DNA of 64,000 nt from Ophiocordyceps camponoti-saundersi (nom. inval.) (GCA_003339415.1 PDHQ01000135.1:24882-88881), one strand, 5' to 3'. Shown: positions 12,131-24,300, counted from the stretch's first letter. Program-made: numbers and translations. Notes: a model not told the origin generated them from the letters alone.

Positions 12131-12684
12131 ATATTTAATAATTATGTATATATATGCAGGGCACTTTATGCTGATGTCTTAGAGTTCGCGTAGTCATATC
12201 TCGAATCCACATATCGTTTATAGCAATATTAGGCAGATCGTTATATGCGCTACTGACTCAGTCCCCCCCGTCTCGACTCTCTCCGTTCTGCTCCTCACAT
12301 CAGCCCGCTTTTGCTCCGCACGATTCCCGACGTCTCTGTTATACGGGCGGTAGTGACAAGGTAGAGTCGAGTTTTGGTCCTGTTCAGGACGGCATGCGTC
12401 GCCTCCTCCTCCTTCTTCTCCTGCGCGAGCGACTGCCATCCTATACACTGCCATCGCCATCATCAGACGAAGAAAAAGACCGCAGCTCTTGATTCGATTC
12501 TCAGAGCCATCACTTCCAATACCCGATGCGGTGACGCGCTTCCGGACCCGGGTTTGCGCCGATCGCCTGTTTCGACTTGCTTTGACAGGTCTCCAGCCCC
12601 TATTTCCCATCGGGAAACCAAATTTTTTTCCTTCCTGCGTTTTCTTCCGGGAAAAGGTTCGACGAAGAGATCGGCCGTCGGATC

Positions 12685-12685
<1 letters not shown>

Positions 12686-12766
<81 letters not shown>
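12686..12766. repeat. 81 bp uninterrupted poly-C run
   Basis: There are 81 consecutive C residues, then a nearly pure C tract to the gap at 12799. The run lies less than 300 bp upstream of the BST1 start. Its position beside an assembly gap suggests the length may be artefactual. Confidence 0.9.
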
Positions 12767-12769
<3 letters not shown>

Positions 12770-12798
12770 CCCCCCCCCCCCCCACCCCCCCCCACCAC

Positions 12799-12808
12799 NN
12801 NNNNNNNN
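12799..12808. other. Assembly gap (10 N)
   Basis: Ten undetermined bases between two C-rich tracts. True gap length is unknown. Confidence 0.98.
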
Positions 12809-12887
12809 CCTTTCCCCCTTCGGTAACCCATATTTTTTTCCTTCCTTTTCTTTTTCTTTCTATCATTTGCCGCAAAGGAGCGGGCGC

Positions 12888-12888
<1 letters not shown>

Positions 12889-12920
<32 letters not shown>
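12889..12920. repeat. 32 bp poly-C run
   Basis: A second uninterrupted C run, ending 32 bp before the BST1 start codon at 12953. Confidence 0.9.
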
Positions 12921-12952
12921 TTCTTCTCCCCTTTCCCCTGCCACCCATCTCC

Positions 12953-15900
12953 ATGACAGGCTGCTCGTCTGCATCGACTGAAGACGGTGACGACTTTCAG
13001 CCCCGTGTTATCAATCCATCCGAACCAAAGCCGCGGCCGTCTCCAACTCTAATTAGCCATGTCCAAAACGGTCACGCTTCAGCCGTCTTGGCAAAGTCGT
13101 CCCCAATAGCGCCGTCTTCTTCTACAATGTCTCTCGGAAGGATTCCTGCTTCGCCCAATTCACACAGGTCCAGGCATGGCTCATGGAGTCCCCTTGTCCT
13201 TTGCGTCGCAAGCCTCGGATTGGCTCTTCTCTTCGTCATAGTCAGGTCTCTTATGCGACACGAAGTTGAACCCAAAGGCTGCCGCATGTCTTTCATGAGC
13301 CCTTCCTATCTCCATTTCTCTGACTTCGATACGGAGCACACCCGATTTGCAACTAAATATTCGCTCTATCTCTACCGCGAGCAGGGTCTTGACGACGACA
13401 AGGCGCGTTACAATCCCCCCCCCCCCCCCTTTTTTTGTTGGGTGGGGTTTTCATGGTGCTTCAATGGTTGACACCAATTCACTGCCTAGCTACATGGCAT
13501 TCCCGTTCTTTTTATCCCTGGAAACGCCGGAAGCTACAAGCAGGTCCGGCCCATCGCGGCCGAGGCTGCCAACTACTTCTACAATAGTCTGCGTCACGAT
13601 GGCTTCTCAGTTCAAGCTGGCGTTCGGAATCTCGATTTCTTTACTGTCGATTTCAACGAGGACATCACAGCTTTCCACGGCCAGACGCTCCTCGATCAGG
13701 CCGAGTATCTCAATGAGGCCGTTCGTTATATTCTGTCGCTGTACTCGGACCCTCAACGAGCCGATCGTGATGGTCAAGTTCCCGATCCCACGGCCGTTGT
13801 CATCCTTGGTCACTCTATGGGCGGCGTCGTCGCCCGTGCCATGTTGATTCAGCCCAATTACCAGCCCAAGTCCATCAACTCGATTATAACCATGTCCGCG
13901 CCACATGCGCGGCCACCCGTTACCTTCGATGCCCAGATTGTACATATATATGACGCAATCAACGGCTATTGGCGGAACGCATATGCGCAGAAATGGGCAA
14001 ACGATAATCCCTTGTGGCATGTCACCCTTGTGTCCATTGCCGGCGGCAGTCTTGATACCGTTGTGCCCTCGGATTACGCCAGCCTCGAATCTCTCGTACC
14101 TGACACTCACGGCTTCACTGTCTTTACTTCAGGTATACCTACTGTTTGGACGAGCATGGATCACCAGGCAATCCTTTGGTGTGACCAATTTCGGAAGGTA
14201 GTTGCTCGTGCGCTGTACGACATAGTCGACGTCGGCCGGGCCTCTCAGACCAAGCCTCGAGCCGCCAGAATGCGGCTCCTGAAGAGACGCCTTCTGCCTG
14301 GCATGGAGTCTGCCTCGGAGAAGATGGTCGCTTTTCGGGACGATTCTACTCTACTGACATTGGGTGACGACTCAGCTCGATTTGTCCCGACCGGAACCAG
14401 ACTTGCTCTCGACAACGCCAAAGACAATTCCGTGCCCATGGCATACCTGATTCCCGTCCCGCCTCCAGGAACACCCGGTGAAAAACGCTTCACTCTCATT
14501 ACCGACGCAAGCTTGGACGAAAATTTGGTCGACGGACATCTGGAAGCTTTCATCTGCAGTGTCTTTCCTCACGATCTCGACTCAGTCGGCTCTTTGTTCT
14601 CAACACACACTGATTTATCTGGCGGAAGCAGCACACCGACGCGGCTCGCCTGCAAGAACTCGGCGTTGGATAGAATCTTGTTGCCTGCACAGTCTCTAAA
14701 CTCGGAAGGACAGGTACGCCCTTATACGTATCTACAATACAAACCTGAACACCTTGCGGATCATCAGTTCGTTGCCGTCGTTGTCAGGGCCTCGTCGTTT
14801 CTTCTTGCCGAGTTCAGCGATTCGCGAGACTTCCAGAAACATTACGACACGAGTCTGGCTCGGCTTCTGACTTTAGGCCTTTCGTTCGAACTGCCCGCTG
14901 GCCGGCCGGTTGTAGTGGATGTTGGCATACGCTCTGTGGCCTCGGCACTGCTCGCCTTCGACCTGAAAATGGACCAAGCTGTGTGTTCCAGTGGGCAAAA
15001 GCTGCCTATGCTGATGCGGCAGTATCTGGACAAGCCTTATGAGTCCAAGTATTTCATCAACGCCACACAAGTCAGCGTCAGCCTCCACGGAACAGCTCCC
15101 TTTGTGCCGCCGCCGTTGGAAGCTGCGAAACAAACCGGACTCGCCCTTCAGTTCTGGTCTGACCCAGCATGCGATTCGCCCTTGACAGTGAGGCTGAAGC
15201 TTGACGTCTGGGGCAGTCTGGGCAAGCTCTATATGCGTTACCGCACTATCCTGGCCGCCTTTCCTCTGCTAGTCGAGGCTATGGTACTCCGAAAGCAATT
15301 TGGTGTCTACGACGATACGGGCATTTTCCTCTCTTATTGTGAAGGCCTGGACCTTTCCCTCCGACGATCCGTCCCCCTGCTGTTGCTTTGCTTGACGCTG
15401 CTGCCTTCCTCCGTCGGCCTCTCCTCCGTCTTGGGGCTTTGGTGGAGGCGGCAAGGCTCGACCCAGCCGGCGGTTGGCGGTTTCCATTGGAACGAGCTGC
15501 TCATCGGGACTGAAGATTTTCTATTTTGCCTGCTGATACCGCTGATTGGTATGGTTAGCGTCGGAGTCTGCATGTTGCTACACTGCTTAATGGTCTGCTT
15601 CACTCGAGTTCTCGGCATGATGCTTGGTGTTTTCAGCATCTCTTCTTCTCAGTTTGAGCAACGTCAGCCGTCACCATCGTCGTCATCGTCGTCGTCACCA
15701 TCACTATCATCATCGTCGTTGCCCTCCACATCTGGGAGGAGAATAGTCTTCAGCGTGCTGCTTCTGCTTCTTGTGTCGACGTTTATTCCCTATCAGTTCG
15801 CCTACCTGGTAGCTTGTCTCGTCCAAGTTTTCACCGTTGCCCGGGCGCATCGGTCCGCTTTGCTCGTGTCGACGGCTAGCAACGACAACTTTTATCACTA

Positions 15901-16309
15901 CGCACATTCAATCCTCCTCCTACTGATGTGGGTTCTCCCCATCAACCTGCCTATACTAGCTGTCTGGGTGCGCAACCTGGCCGTACATTGGCTCACGCCC
16001 TTTTCCTCCCACCATAACGTCTTCTCCATCATACCTTTCATCCTGCTGGTAGAAAACCTCACGACCGGCAGCATGGTGCCGCGCATGACAAGCTGGCTGC
16101 GTCACGTCACAAACTTTGTTCTCTTCGGCACGGCCTCATGTGTCGCCGTGTTCGGCGTGTCGCACGCCTATGCGCTGCACCATCTAGTCAACGCCGTTGC
16201 CGCGTGGCTCATTTGTCTTCACTCGACGGCCAGCGCGTCCAAATTATTTGGTCCCTTACCCGTCTTTGGCGGCAACGGGCGTAAAGGGATCACTGAAAGG
16301 GACCCGTGA
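12953..16309 (+). CDS. BST1: GPI inositol-deacylase (Bst1/PGAP1 family)
   Basis: The product removes the inositol-linked acyl chain from GPI anchors on newly made proteins in the ER membrane, aiding their export and quality control. Exon 1 is 12953 to about 13402 and exon 2 is 13490-16309, giving about 1089 aa, typical for fungal homologues. Residues 80-100 form an N-terminal membrane anchor. GCRMSFM and FSDFDTEHTRF follow, then IPVLFIPGNAGSYKQV, the Bst1 signature. GHSMGG places the nucleophile at Ser259; Asp339 (GGSLDTVVPSD) and His375 (MDHQAILWC) are the likely triad partners. Several hydrophobic segments fill residues ~730-1085, with a Ser-rich insert at ~873-898. Met59 (13127) is an alternative start. 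No stop interrupts either exon. The splice donor is problematic (see the intron entry), so the junction residues are uncertain. The gene converges with the MFS gene, their stop codons 233 bp apart. Confidence 0.93.
13403..13489 (+). other. BST1 intron, donor uncertain (GC-AG or shifted GT-AG)
   Basis: The acceptor is CTAG at 13486-13489, with a possible branch site GGTTGAC at 13467-13473. Exon 2 starts in phase 0. The only nearby GT donor, at 13407, would leave exon 1 in phase 1 and break the frame. A GC donor at 13403 (AAG|GCGCGT) restores it and gives DDDKLHGIPVLF across the junction, similar in pattern to family members. The intron holds a C15T7 run, which does not affect phase. An assembly error in exon 1 is the alternative. 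Confidence 0.55.
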
Positions 16310-16542
16310 CCCTGGGATTTTGTCACGCTATCAGGGTTGACGTTTCATTTCTTGTAGCCATAAGTTATTTTCTCGGCGTCTTGAGCGTGTTTCCGACCCT
16401 TAATAATATGGTCTTGTCGGTGAATATCTCTCGGGATAAGGGTTGCACGATCCATCATCTTAATTGGCGCGGAACGGGCGAAGTATAGTCAGTCAGACGA
16501 TTGGTCATTTGCAACTCATCCAACGAAGGGGTTGAGATGACA
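16310..16542. other. Convergent 3' intergenic region
   Basis: 233 bp between the two stop codons, presumably holding both 3' ends. No gene or clear terminator word was identified. A 60-codon frame overlapping the BST1 stop has no recognisable product and is ignored. Confidence 0.6.
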
Positions 16543-18246
16543 TCAAGCCTGCCGTGCATCGCGGTCTGCCTCTATCCGGGCATTGACTATGTGCTCGTGA
16601 TGGATGGCGTGTAATGCGACGACCAGTGCGACGCAGCAGGCGGCAGAGGAAACCCAGTATGGTGCGTAGTAGCAGACGATCCCCTCGAGACAATATCTCT
16701 TGCCGTGAGAATCAACAACGCTGTGCTTGTCATAAATCTGACCGTAGAAAAGATTAAAAAGGCTTGACGACAAGACGGGAGCAAGCGTCATGAAACCCCA
16801 GTTCTGGCTCAGACCGCGGATACCGAAGGCTTCCGTAACGATGGATGGGAGAACCCCGAAAAGAAGACCGTAGCCGAGACCGGAGAAACCAGAGACCAGG
16901 CTTAAGAAGTGAGGATTTTGCACGGTCAGAGCCGAGGCCTGGCCGGCGAGGAAGACGACGCAAGCGACGACGAGACACCAAATTCTGCTGGCGCCGAGGC
17001 GCTTGACCAGGTAATCAGAAGCAACGCCTGAAGAGAGTAAGAAAAGGAGTCAGCTGTTTGAAAGGGAAGGGGGACATGCACAAGTCCTACCACTAAGGAG
17101 TCTGCCGACGAAACTGCAGACGGATAGAATGGAAACGTGCATCTGCTGCTGGTTTACGAGAAATCGTTTGTTGACGGAGTGATCGAAGTGTTTCCATAGG
17201 GCGTTGACGTCGTTGCCGATATTGCTGTCGATCATTAACAAACGTTGTTCACAAAAGCTGAATGATCCAAGCTGAGACCTACTTAATAGTCATCAAGCCG
17301 ATGCCGGCGAGAAGAGCCATTATGGAGAACAAGAGCCAAAACAGTCGGGTTTGCAGCAGTAACAGGCCACGGACATCTAATCGGCAACCGGGGTCCATAT
17401 CAACACTTGTCGTCGGCACCAACTCCGGGGCGATGAGGGACGACGTTTCGTCGACAACGACTTCGTCTCGAGAGGCTGGATAGACTTGAGAGCCCGACGT
17501 ACCAGGCTCTTCGGGGCGCCAGAGAAAGGGTTTGGCAACATCGGACGAGGCGCGCCGACGCTCACGACGACTTCGTTCATGGTTCGACGACGAACTTCGG
17601 AGGAAGAAGAAGCCGACAAACGTGCATGAAAAGGTCCCCCACGAGAGGAGCTTGAGAAACGCACTCGGATCGCCCGGGAAAAAGACGGAGCCGAGAGAGG
17701 AGAAGAAGAAGGCGCTCAAGCCAAAGGCAGCCAGGGGGAATGCAGTGGCGGTTCCACGGTGATGAGGCCAATTGAGAGCCGACGTCTTCACAGCAGCAGC
17801 GAAAGCCATGCAACTCCCCAAGCCGGTGACGAAGGAGAAGAAGCATAAGATGGGGACGGAGCCGGAGCCGAAGTCATAGGCCTGGTGAAGCGGAAAGTAA
17901 CCGGCAGCGAGTAAGACGGATCCGAGAAGAACAAAAGGCCTCGGTCCGCTCCGATCAAGGAAGATGCCAACGGGAACTCCGAGCGAATAGACGCCTAGAT
18001 TGCCGAAAGAGCCGACAAGGTTGCTTTGCGTCGACGAGAGGCCGAGCCGTTCGGCGAACTGCGGCGCCCATGCTGAATAAACATACTATCCGGTTAGGCA
18101 TCGGGATCCTGTGAAACGAAGAGAGACATGAACATGGGGGAGAGAGGCGACAGGCTCACGTTGGTGCCACAAGCTAGAGAGATGAGCGTAGCGGCGACGC
18201 TTGAGACGAGTCTGCTGCCACGATAGCCGTCGTCGTCTTGGCCCAT
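16543..18246 (-). CDS. MFS transporter, fungal nodulin-like / Mch1-type
   Basis: A predicted membrane carrier of unknown substrate, related to the monocarboxylate-transporter-like and nodulin-like fungal MFS proteins (yeast MCH1 and YMR155W are the nearest named groups I can suggest). Four exons: 18160-18246, 17283-18085, 17091-17224 and 16543-17027, total 1509 nt, 502 aa. Intron donors are GTGAGC, GTAGGT and GTAGGA; all acceptors are AG; the first intron has a CTAAC branch site 10 bp before its acceptor. Joined exons give ACGTN|YVYSAWAPQF, LMTIN|NIGNDVNA and RLLSG|VASDYLVK. FLDRSGPRP is the loop 2-3 MFS motif. YFPLHQAYD, KTSALNWPHHRGTATAFPLAAFGLS and GLGYGLLFGVLPSIV are family hallmarks. A long hydrophilic central loop (~192-268) separates the two halves. 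The frame is uninterrupted and shows no RIP damage. Confidence 0.92.
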
Positions 18247-18545
18247 GGTATATGGTATTGATGTGGAGGGAGGTGGGAGGGGGAGAGAGGGGGAGAGAGG
18301 GGGTGAAGGGCGAAAGATAAAGTGACACAGAGGAAGCAATAGAAGCTTCCTCGGTGTGAGAGGTAGGCGATAAAGCGGCGGCGGCGGCGGCGATGGAGGA
18401 GGATGAGAGTAAGGAGGAGAGGGGGTAAGAAGAGGGCGGCTAAGCAACGTCACCTGAGACGAGGTATATCACGTGCAGTCTAGGAGGCTGGCCTAAAGGC
18501 GCGGGGAGACTCGGAGGCTTCAGCGATACCTATTGCGTGATTAAG
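18247..18545 (-). promoter_or_regulatory. Upstream region of the MFS gene
   Basis: Read on the minus strand, the first 60 bp before the ATG are strongly pyrimidine-rich (CCCCCTCTCTCC motifs, 18270-18302), and a short CCG triplet run lies at 18375-18393. CT tracts of this kind are common near fungal transcription starts. At about 18540 the composition falls abruptly into AT-rich RIP sequence. Confidence 0.5.
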
Positions 18546-19035
18546 AGCGAATTAAAAGAATAAAGTTCTTAAAAGATAAATACTGCACTTATAGCTTATA
18601 AGGATAATAGTTATTAGTTTATTATAAGCCCCACCTATAACGTAAGAGTAGAGATACTTTTATTACCTTAGTAAGTATATATAAAATAAAGTATATAAAC
18701 TTTTTAATAATTAGTTTAATATTCTTACCTCTTAATTATAGTTTAAAGCTGCGTAAGTATTTCTTATAATAGTAACTTAATTAGATTTTCCAGAATAGCC
18801 TCCTAAGCTCTTTAAATATCCTGAAAAAGCTTATAAGTATTAAAGCTATTTATAAAATAGCTTTAATTAATTTAGCTTTTTATTTAACTTTAAATATTTT
18901 TAATTAAGTTTAAGTTAAGGGTATAAAAAGCTTATTAAAATATAAAAATTAAATTTTCTTTAAGCTATAATATAATATTTTATACTTTATATATTAAAAT
19001 ATTATTATATATAAAAAACCTAATTAAGCTATTAT
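18546..19035. other. AT-rich RIP-type segment, no gene
   Basis: TpA-rich DNA with almost no TpG. It has no coding frame and no repeat boundary that I recognise until the LTR at 19036. Confidence 0.55.
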
Positions 19036-19284
19036 TATAAAAGTTTTATACTTCTTAATATTTATAAAAAGCTAACTTTATTAATATAAAATAACTTAAA
19101 AAATTTTAAAATATATATAATATATATATTTAAAATTATAGTTTATATATAGCTTACGCTTATCCTACGCGTAGCGCTAATTAATTATATATACTTATAT
19201 ATACCTTACACTTATTATACGCGCGGACTTAACTAAGTACTTTTTACGTAACTTAGCTATTCGAGCGTAGCTTAAATCTTTTAT
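19036..19284 (-). repeat. Y3 3' LTR (249 bp)
   Basis: Direct copy of 331-579 and 38220-38468. It is followed by the same T-rich and ATT-rich stretch as the other copies. Confidence 0.8.
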
Positions 19285-19617
19285 ATACCCCGCTATTTTA
19301 AGAAAAGAAAATTTCTAACTATAATATATATATATATATAAGGTATAAGTTAAAATACCTTTTATATAGAAAATTTTTCTTTTTTTTTCTTTTTTTTCTT
19401 AAGCTAGTTATATTATTTTTTTTCTCGCTAAGTAAATTTTTTTTTATACTTTATATTTTATTACTTTACTATTATATCTTTATATTTTTTCTTTTATTAT
19501 TATTATTATTTAAGCTTTTTATAATAATTTTTTTATTATTATTATTATTTTTTAAGCTTTTTATATTTATTAAGTTTATAAAAGTTCTATACTTTTTAAT
19601 ATTTATAAAAAGCTAAT

Positions 19618-19827
19618 TATAAGGAATTAGTTTATAACTAATTATAGCTAAATAAGGGGGATTATAGCGGATATATTTAGGTTTTTCTAATAGCGCTTAG
19701 TTATCGCGCGGGGTATATAGCTAGCTTAGGAAAGGGGCTTCTCTCCCTTCTCCTTCCTCTTTTCGATAATTTTAATTATAACTTTACTTTAGCTTACTTT
19801 TATAATCGCCTTAATAAAACTTTTATA
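19618..19827 (+). repeat. X2 5' LTR (210 bp)
   Basis: Direct repeat of 21184-21393 and homologous to the X1 LTRs. Confidence 0.85.
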
Positions 19828-21183
19828 TTAATTAAAGCTCCTTTTACTACTAACTGAATATAAAAGTAAGATTTTAGTATAAAACGCTATTAAATTCTAC
19901 TTATATTAAAGCTACTCTTAGCTTATTTTAGCTTAGATTTTTAGCTAGCTATTATATATACTAAATTTATAATTAACGAAGCTATAATTAGGGAGCTTAA
20001 GTCCTAATTTTACTATATTTTTTCTTATCTTAGCATTTTCTAGTAAATATTTTTTCTATATATTATTATAATTATAGATTTTTCTTACTAGCTTAAAGCC
20101 TTTTTAGTATATATTTTTAAGTTTCTTAAGGAAAGTTATAAAAAGCGCTAAGTAAGTTTTTCCTTAGTTAGGATATATTAAGGGCTATTAGAGCCCTTTA
20201 GAGAATACGTTATAAGGTAAAAATATACTTTTTTCGAAGCTAGACTATTATATTAGTTTAACTATACTAAGATTATTTTACTTTTATTTAAGCTATATAA
20301 GGAGCTATAAGAGCGCTTAAATTATAAGAATTAGCTTATAATATATATAGCTTTCGCTAGCTTTCTTCGAGGCTTTAATAAAGTATTTAATTCTAGGAAT
20401 ATTCCTAACGCGCTAGTTAATTTACCGCCCCCCTTTTTTACTAACTTAATAGATATCGCGTTTATATAATCTTATTTTAGCACTACTAAGCGCTAATATT
20501 ATTATTAGTATAATTAGATTAGTTATTTTAAGTATAATTATCTAAAACTTTATAAGTAAATAAGGATATTAAAATTAGGGCTTTTTATAAGCGAAGTAAA
20601 GTAATTAATAATAAATCCGGAGTATTTTAATTAAGGGGAAAATAAGTAAGGAGGGATAGGTATATACTAAATATTATAGCTTAGGTAATTTTTAGCTTTA
20701 TTATATTACCTTATATAGGGATAGTCTACGCGTAGCTTAAGCGCGTAAATTTATTAATAAGTATATATTATAATTATATTACGCCTTAGCTTATAAACTA
20801 GCGCTAGCGGTATATAGCGATAAGTATATAGCTAGCTTTATTATTTACTATAATTAGGGTATTCTCTAAATTTCCCGTAATTAGTATAATATTATCTAAT
20901 CTTATACGCTAGCTATATAAGTAAGTTTTTATTATTAGTATATAAGTTTATTAATTCTTACCTTAAGCGGTGCTACGATTCTAAGCTTATTAGAATCTTC
21001 TTTATAAAGATCGGGGTTTAATTTCCTAAGCTATAAGGGAGCTTTTCCGCCCTCTTATCTTTATTTTTACGGAGGCTATTAAGCTATTAGCTAGGGACTA
21101 TATAGAGTATTTTACTAGCGTAATAATATATAACTTTTCTATCCTACGCTCCTATTTCCTTAGCTAGCTTAAGAAGGGGGCTA

Positions 21184-21393
21184 TATAAGGGATTAGTCTA
21201 TAACTAATTATAGCTAGATAAGGGGGATTATAGCGGATATATTTAGGTTTTCCCGATAGCGCTTAGTTATCGCGCGGGGTATATAGCTAGCTTAGGAAGG
21301 GGGCTTCTCTCCCTTCTCTTTCCTCTTTTCGATAGCTTTAATTATAACTCTACTTTAGCTTACTTTTATAGTCGCCTTAGTAAGACCTTTATA
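21184..21393 (+). repeat. X2 3' LTR (210 bp)
   Basis: Direct repeat of 19618-19827. It retains more G and C than the 5' copy, which shows unequal RIP between the two LTRs of one element. Confidence 0.85.
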
Positions 21394-24300
21394 CTAACTT
21401 TATTAATATAGAATAACTTAAAAGGTTTTAAAATATATATAGTATATATATTTAAGGTTATAGTTTATATATAGCCTGCGCCTATCCCGCGCGTAGCGCT
21501 AACTAATTATATATACTTATATATACCTTACGCTTATTATACGCGTAGATTTAACTAAGTACCCTTTACGTAACTTAGCTATTTAAGCGTAGCTTAAATC
21601 CTTTATATACTTTATCGCTTTAAGAAAAAAGTATTTCTAGCTATAATATATATATATATAAGGTATAAGTTAAAATACCCTTTATATAGAAAATTTTTCT
21701 TCCTTTTTTTTTCTTTTTTTTCTTAAGCTAATTATATTATTTTCCCTTACTAAGTAAATATTTCTTTAAGCTTTATATTTTATTACTCTATTACTATATT
21801 CTTATAATTCTTTTTTTATTATTATTATTATCTAAGCTTTTTATAGTTATTTATTTATTTTTTATTATTATTATTATTATCTTTTAAGCTTTTTATATTT
21901 ATTAAGTTATTATATCGCCGCTTTAATATATTATTTAGTTAGCTATAGTTACTAGCTTATATAATAAGCGGCTATATTATAAAGGGGAATTTAGATTATA
22001 AAAGTATTACTATATTATAAAAGGTAAAATATTTATATACTCCTTATATTTAAGACCTTTATAATAGCTATAATATTAATTATTAATATAGTTATAAGAT
22101 AGCTTATAAAGCGTATAAGTAGCGGCGAAAATAGTGCTTTTAGGAAAGGTATTTTTTCGCTATAAATATACGCTTATAGTAAGCTATCTATAACTTATAA
22201 ATAATAGTTAGGAAAAGATAAGCTATTACTTTACTTACTTACCCCTACGCTAAAAAAGTACTTAGCTAGCGCGCCTAGCTTATACTAAAGTTTCTTATTT
22301 ATATTAATTACTTATAAGCTATATTAGCTATTATTTATATTATATTACGCTTAGTAATTAACTTTCACGCCTCCTTTATACTTAAGTAATAATAATCTTT
22401 TACGCTTATCCCTACTATTAGTAATATAATTACTATACTTACCTTATATATTTTAACTTATAATATATTTTTAGTAATAATATAATATTAATAGTAATAA
22501 TAATAATAATAATAAGGCGCCCTTATTACTAGCCTTAACTTTTTCGCTTTATAATATAAAGCGTTTTTTTAATAATAAAAGGAATAATAATAATAAATTT
22601 TTAAGTAATAGTAAGATAAATAAGCTATTTAAATTATAAACCGCTAAGTAAATATTAATATATAAAAGCGGGAGAATAAGAAAAGGAATAATATTTTTTA
22701 TTAAATAATTATAACGCTAACTAATTTATATAATATATTAAGCTCGCCCGCTATCTTACTATATATTATTTTTACTAGCTTATATATATTATTTAGCTTT
22801 TAGTTATTTAGCGCTTACGCGTAATACCTATTCTCCCCTTTTACTATATATTAATAAAGCGAGTTTATATTAGCGTTTATATATAGCGCGCGTAGCTTAG
22901 GAGTAAGATAAGCGAGACTCCTACTATTAGTATTATATTAAATATTCCCCTAGCTTTATAATATACCCTCTCTCGCTTAAGAATATATTTATTATAAGTT
23001 AATATTAGCGCTAAGCTATAGCTAATATTATAATAATATTCTAAGTTACTTAATTATAATAAAAGATTATAAGGAGAAGATAAAAAAAGTAAATATTAGC
23101 TTAAAGCTAATATAAGGAAAAAAGAGAAGTAAGTAAATAAGGAATAAAGGGGGATAAGGGGCGGGGAGGTAATATTATACTTATAAAATAAAAGGAGAAA
23201 ATTATTTAAAAGGAATAATTAGCTATAAGGGGCGCTTAAATAAGTATATAATTAAATTTACTTTAAGCTATTATAAAAATATATATCTTTTTATATAAAC
23301 TTAAAGCGGTTTAATATTATATAGCGTTTAAGGCTATTAAGTAGCTTTTAAGTTAAAATAATATAATTTTTTTATTTTATAAAAATAAGTTAATAAGGCG
23401 TTCCGCCTTATAAGCGCTAACTTTTTATATTTTTCGTAGCGAAGATTTCCTTAACTTTATATTTATTAAAAGATAAGTTATTATAAGAAAGATAGAGGAG
23501 GGGATCTAGCTAGGAGTTAGTAAGTAATTAAAATAGTAAAAGGTCGCTAATAATATATTTAATAAGGTTAATATAAAAAGTAAGGTAAATACTAAGTAGC
23601 GTATTAAAAGTAATAGTAAGCGGCGTTAATATAGCTATTACTTTATATTTACTTTTAAAATAATTAAGCTTTTAAAATAAATAGTTAGATTATATATAAG
23701 TAAGGTTAAGCTATATAAAATTACTAATTTAAAACTATTTTATAAGCTAGCGAGATTTATTTAAGGAGTCTTATTATCGCTACTAAGCTTAAATAATAAA
23801 AGCTTATATTAGTTTAATACTATTATAAAGGAAATAAGTAAACGCTATAGCTTAGCTTTTTAAGGAAAAGATAGGAGCGGCCGCCTTTACTAGCTAGTTA
23901 AGAAAAATAATATCGAAGCTATAAAATAAATAGTTAAAACTAATACTTATTATAGATAAGTCCCGATTATTTAAAATAAGCTAGTAAATAAGTAAGTAAC
24001 GCGGCTAGTTAAACTATAAAAAGGAGATTATATAATAGAGAATAGCTTATATTTCTTAGTTTATACGCTTTATACCCTTATTAATCTAAAGGTAATATAT
24101 TATAAAAAATAGCTTATTAACTTTAGTAAAATAGTAAAAAGTAAATTAAAAATAGCTTATTTAATTAGAATTATAATTAGAAATTAACTTATAAGGGAAG
24201 CTATAAAACCGCTATTAGTATTAAATAAAGTACTTAGTATATTACTTAATATTTATAAATATTATAGCTTTAAGCTAAATATATTTTAATAAGCGATTTA

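Larger units (their letters stand above)
12131..12952 (+). promoter_or_regulatory. Upstream region of the BST1 homologue, with poly-C runs and a gap
   Basis: GC-normal DNA preceding the deacylase start codon. It probably holds its promoter and 5' leader, but no specific element can be assigned. Pyrimidine-rich stretches near 12620-12660 and 12830-12860 resemble the CT tracts common in fungal leaders. Open frames seen here on both strands are by-products of the homopolymers (poly-Pro or poly-Gly) and are not credible genes. Confidence 0.45.
19618..21393 (+). mobile_element. X2: short LTR element, 1776 bp, inside the Y2 LTR
   Basis: Second copy of the element at 728-2503 and exactly the same length. 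LTRs are 19618-19827 and 21184-21393 (210 bp each). The target duplication is CTAAT/CTAAC, one C-to-T change apart. It sits 41 bp into the left LTR of Y2. A weaker purine run precedes the right LTR. It has no pol. Confidence 0.85.

Noticed and set aside
12218..12954. Several overlapping frames of 120-160 codons on both strands
   Set aside because: They are generated by the poly-C/poly-G tracts (poly-Pro or poly-Gly), span the N gap and have no recognisable domains. They are shadows of the BST1 upstream region.
13817..16309. Treating 13817 as the start of a separate 830-aa protein
   Set aside because: The open frame continues upstream to 13490 with the conserved Bst1 signature, and 13817 codes for the Met inside the GHSMGG lipase box.
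16306..16488. 60-codon frame overlapping the BST1 stop codon
   Set aside because: Short, no known motif, and placed in the probable 3' untranslated region.
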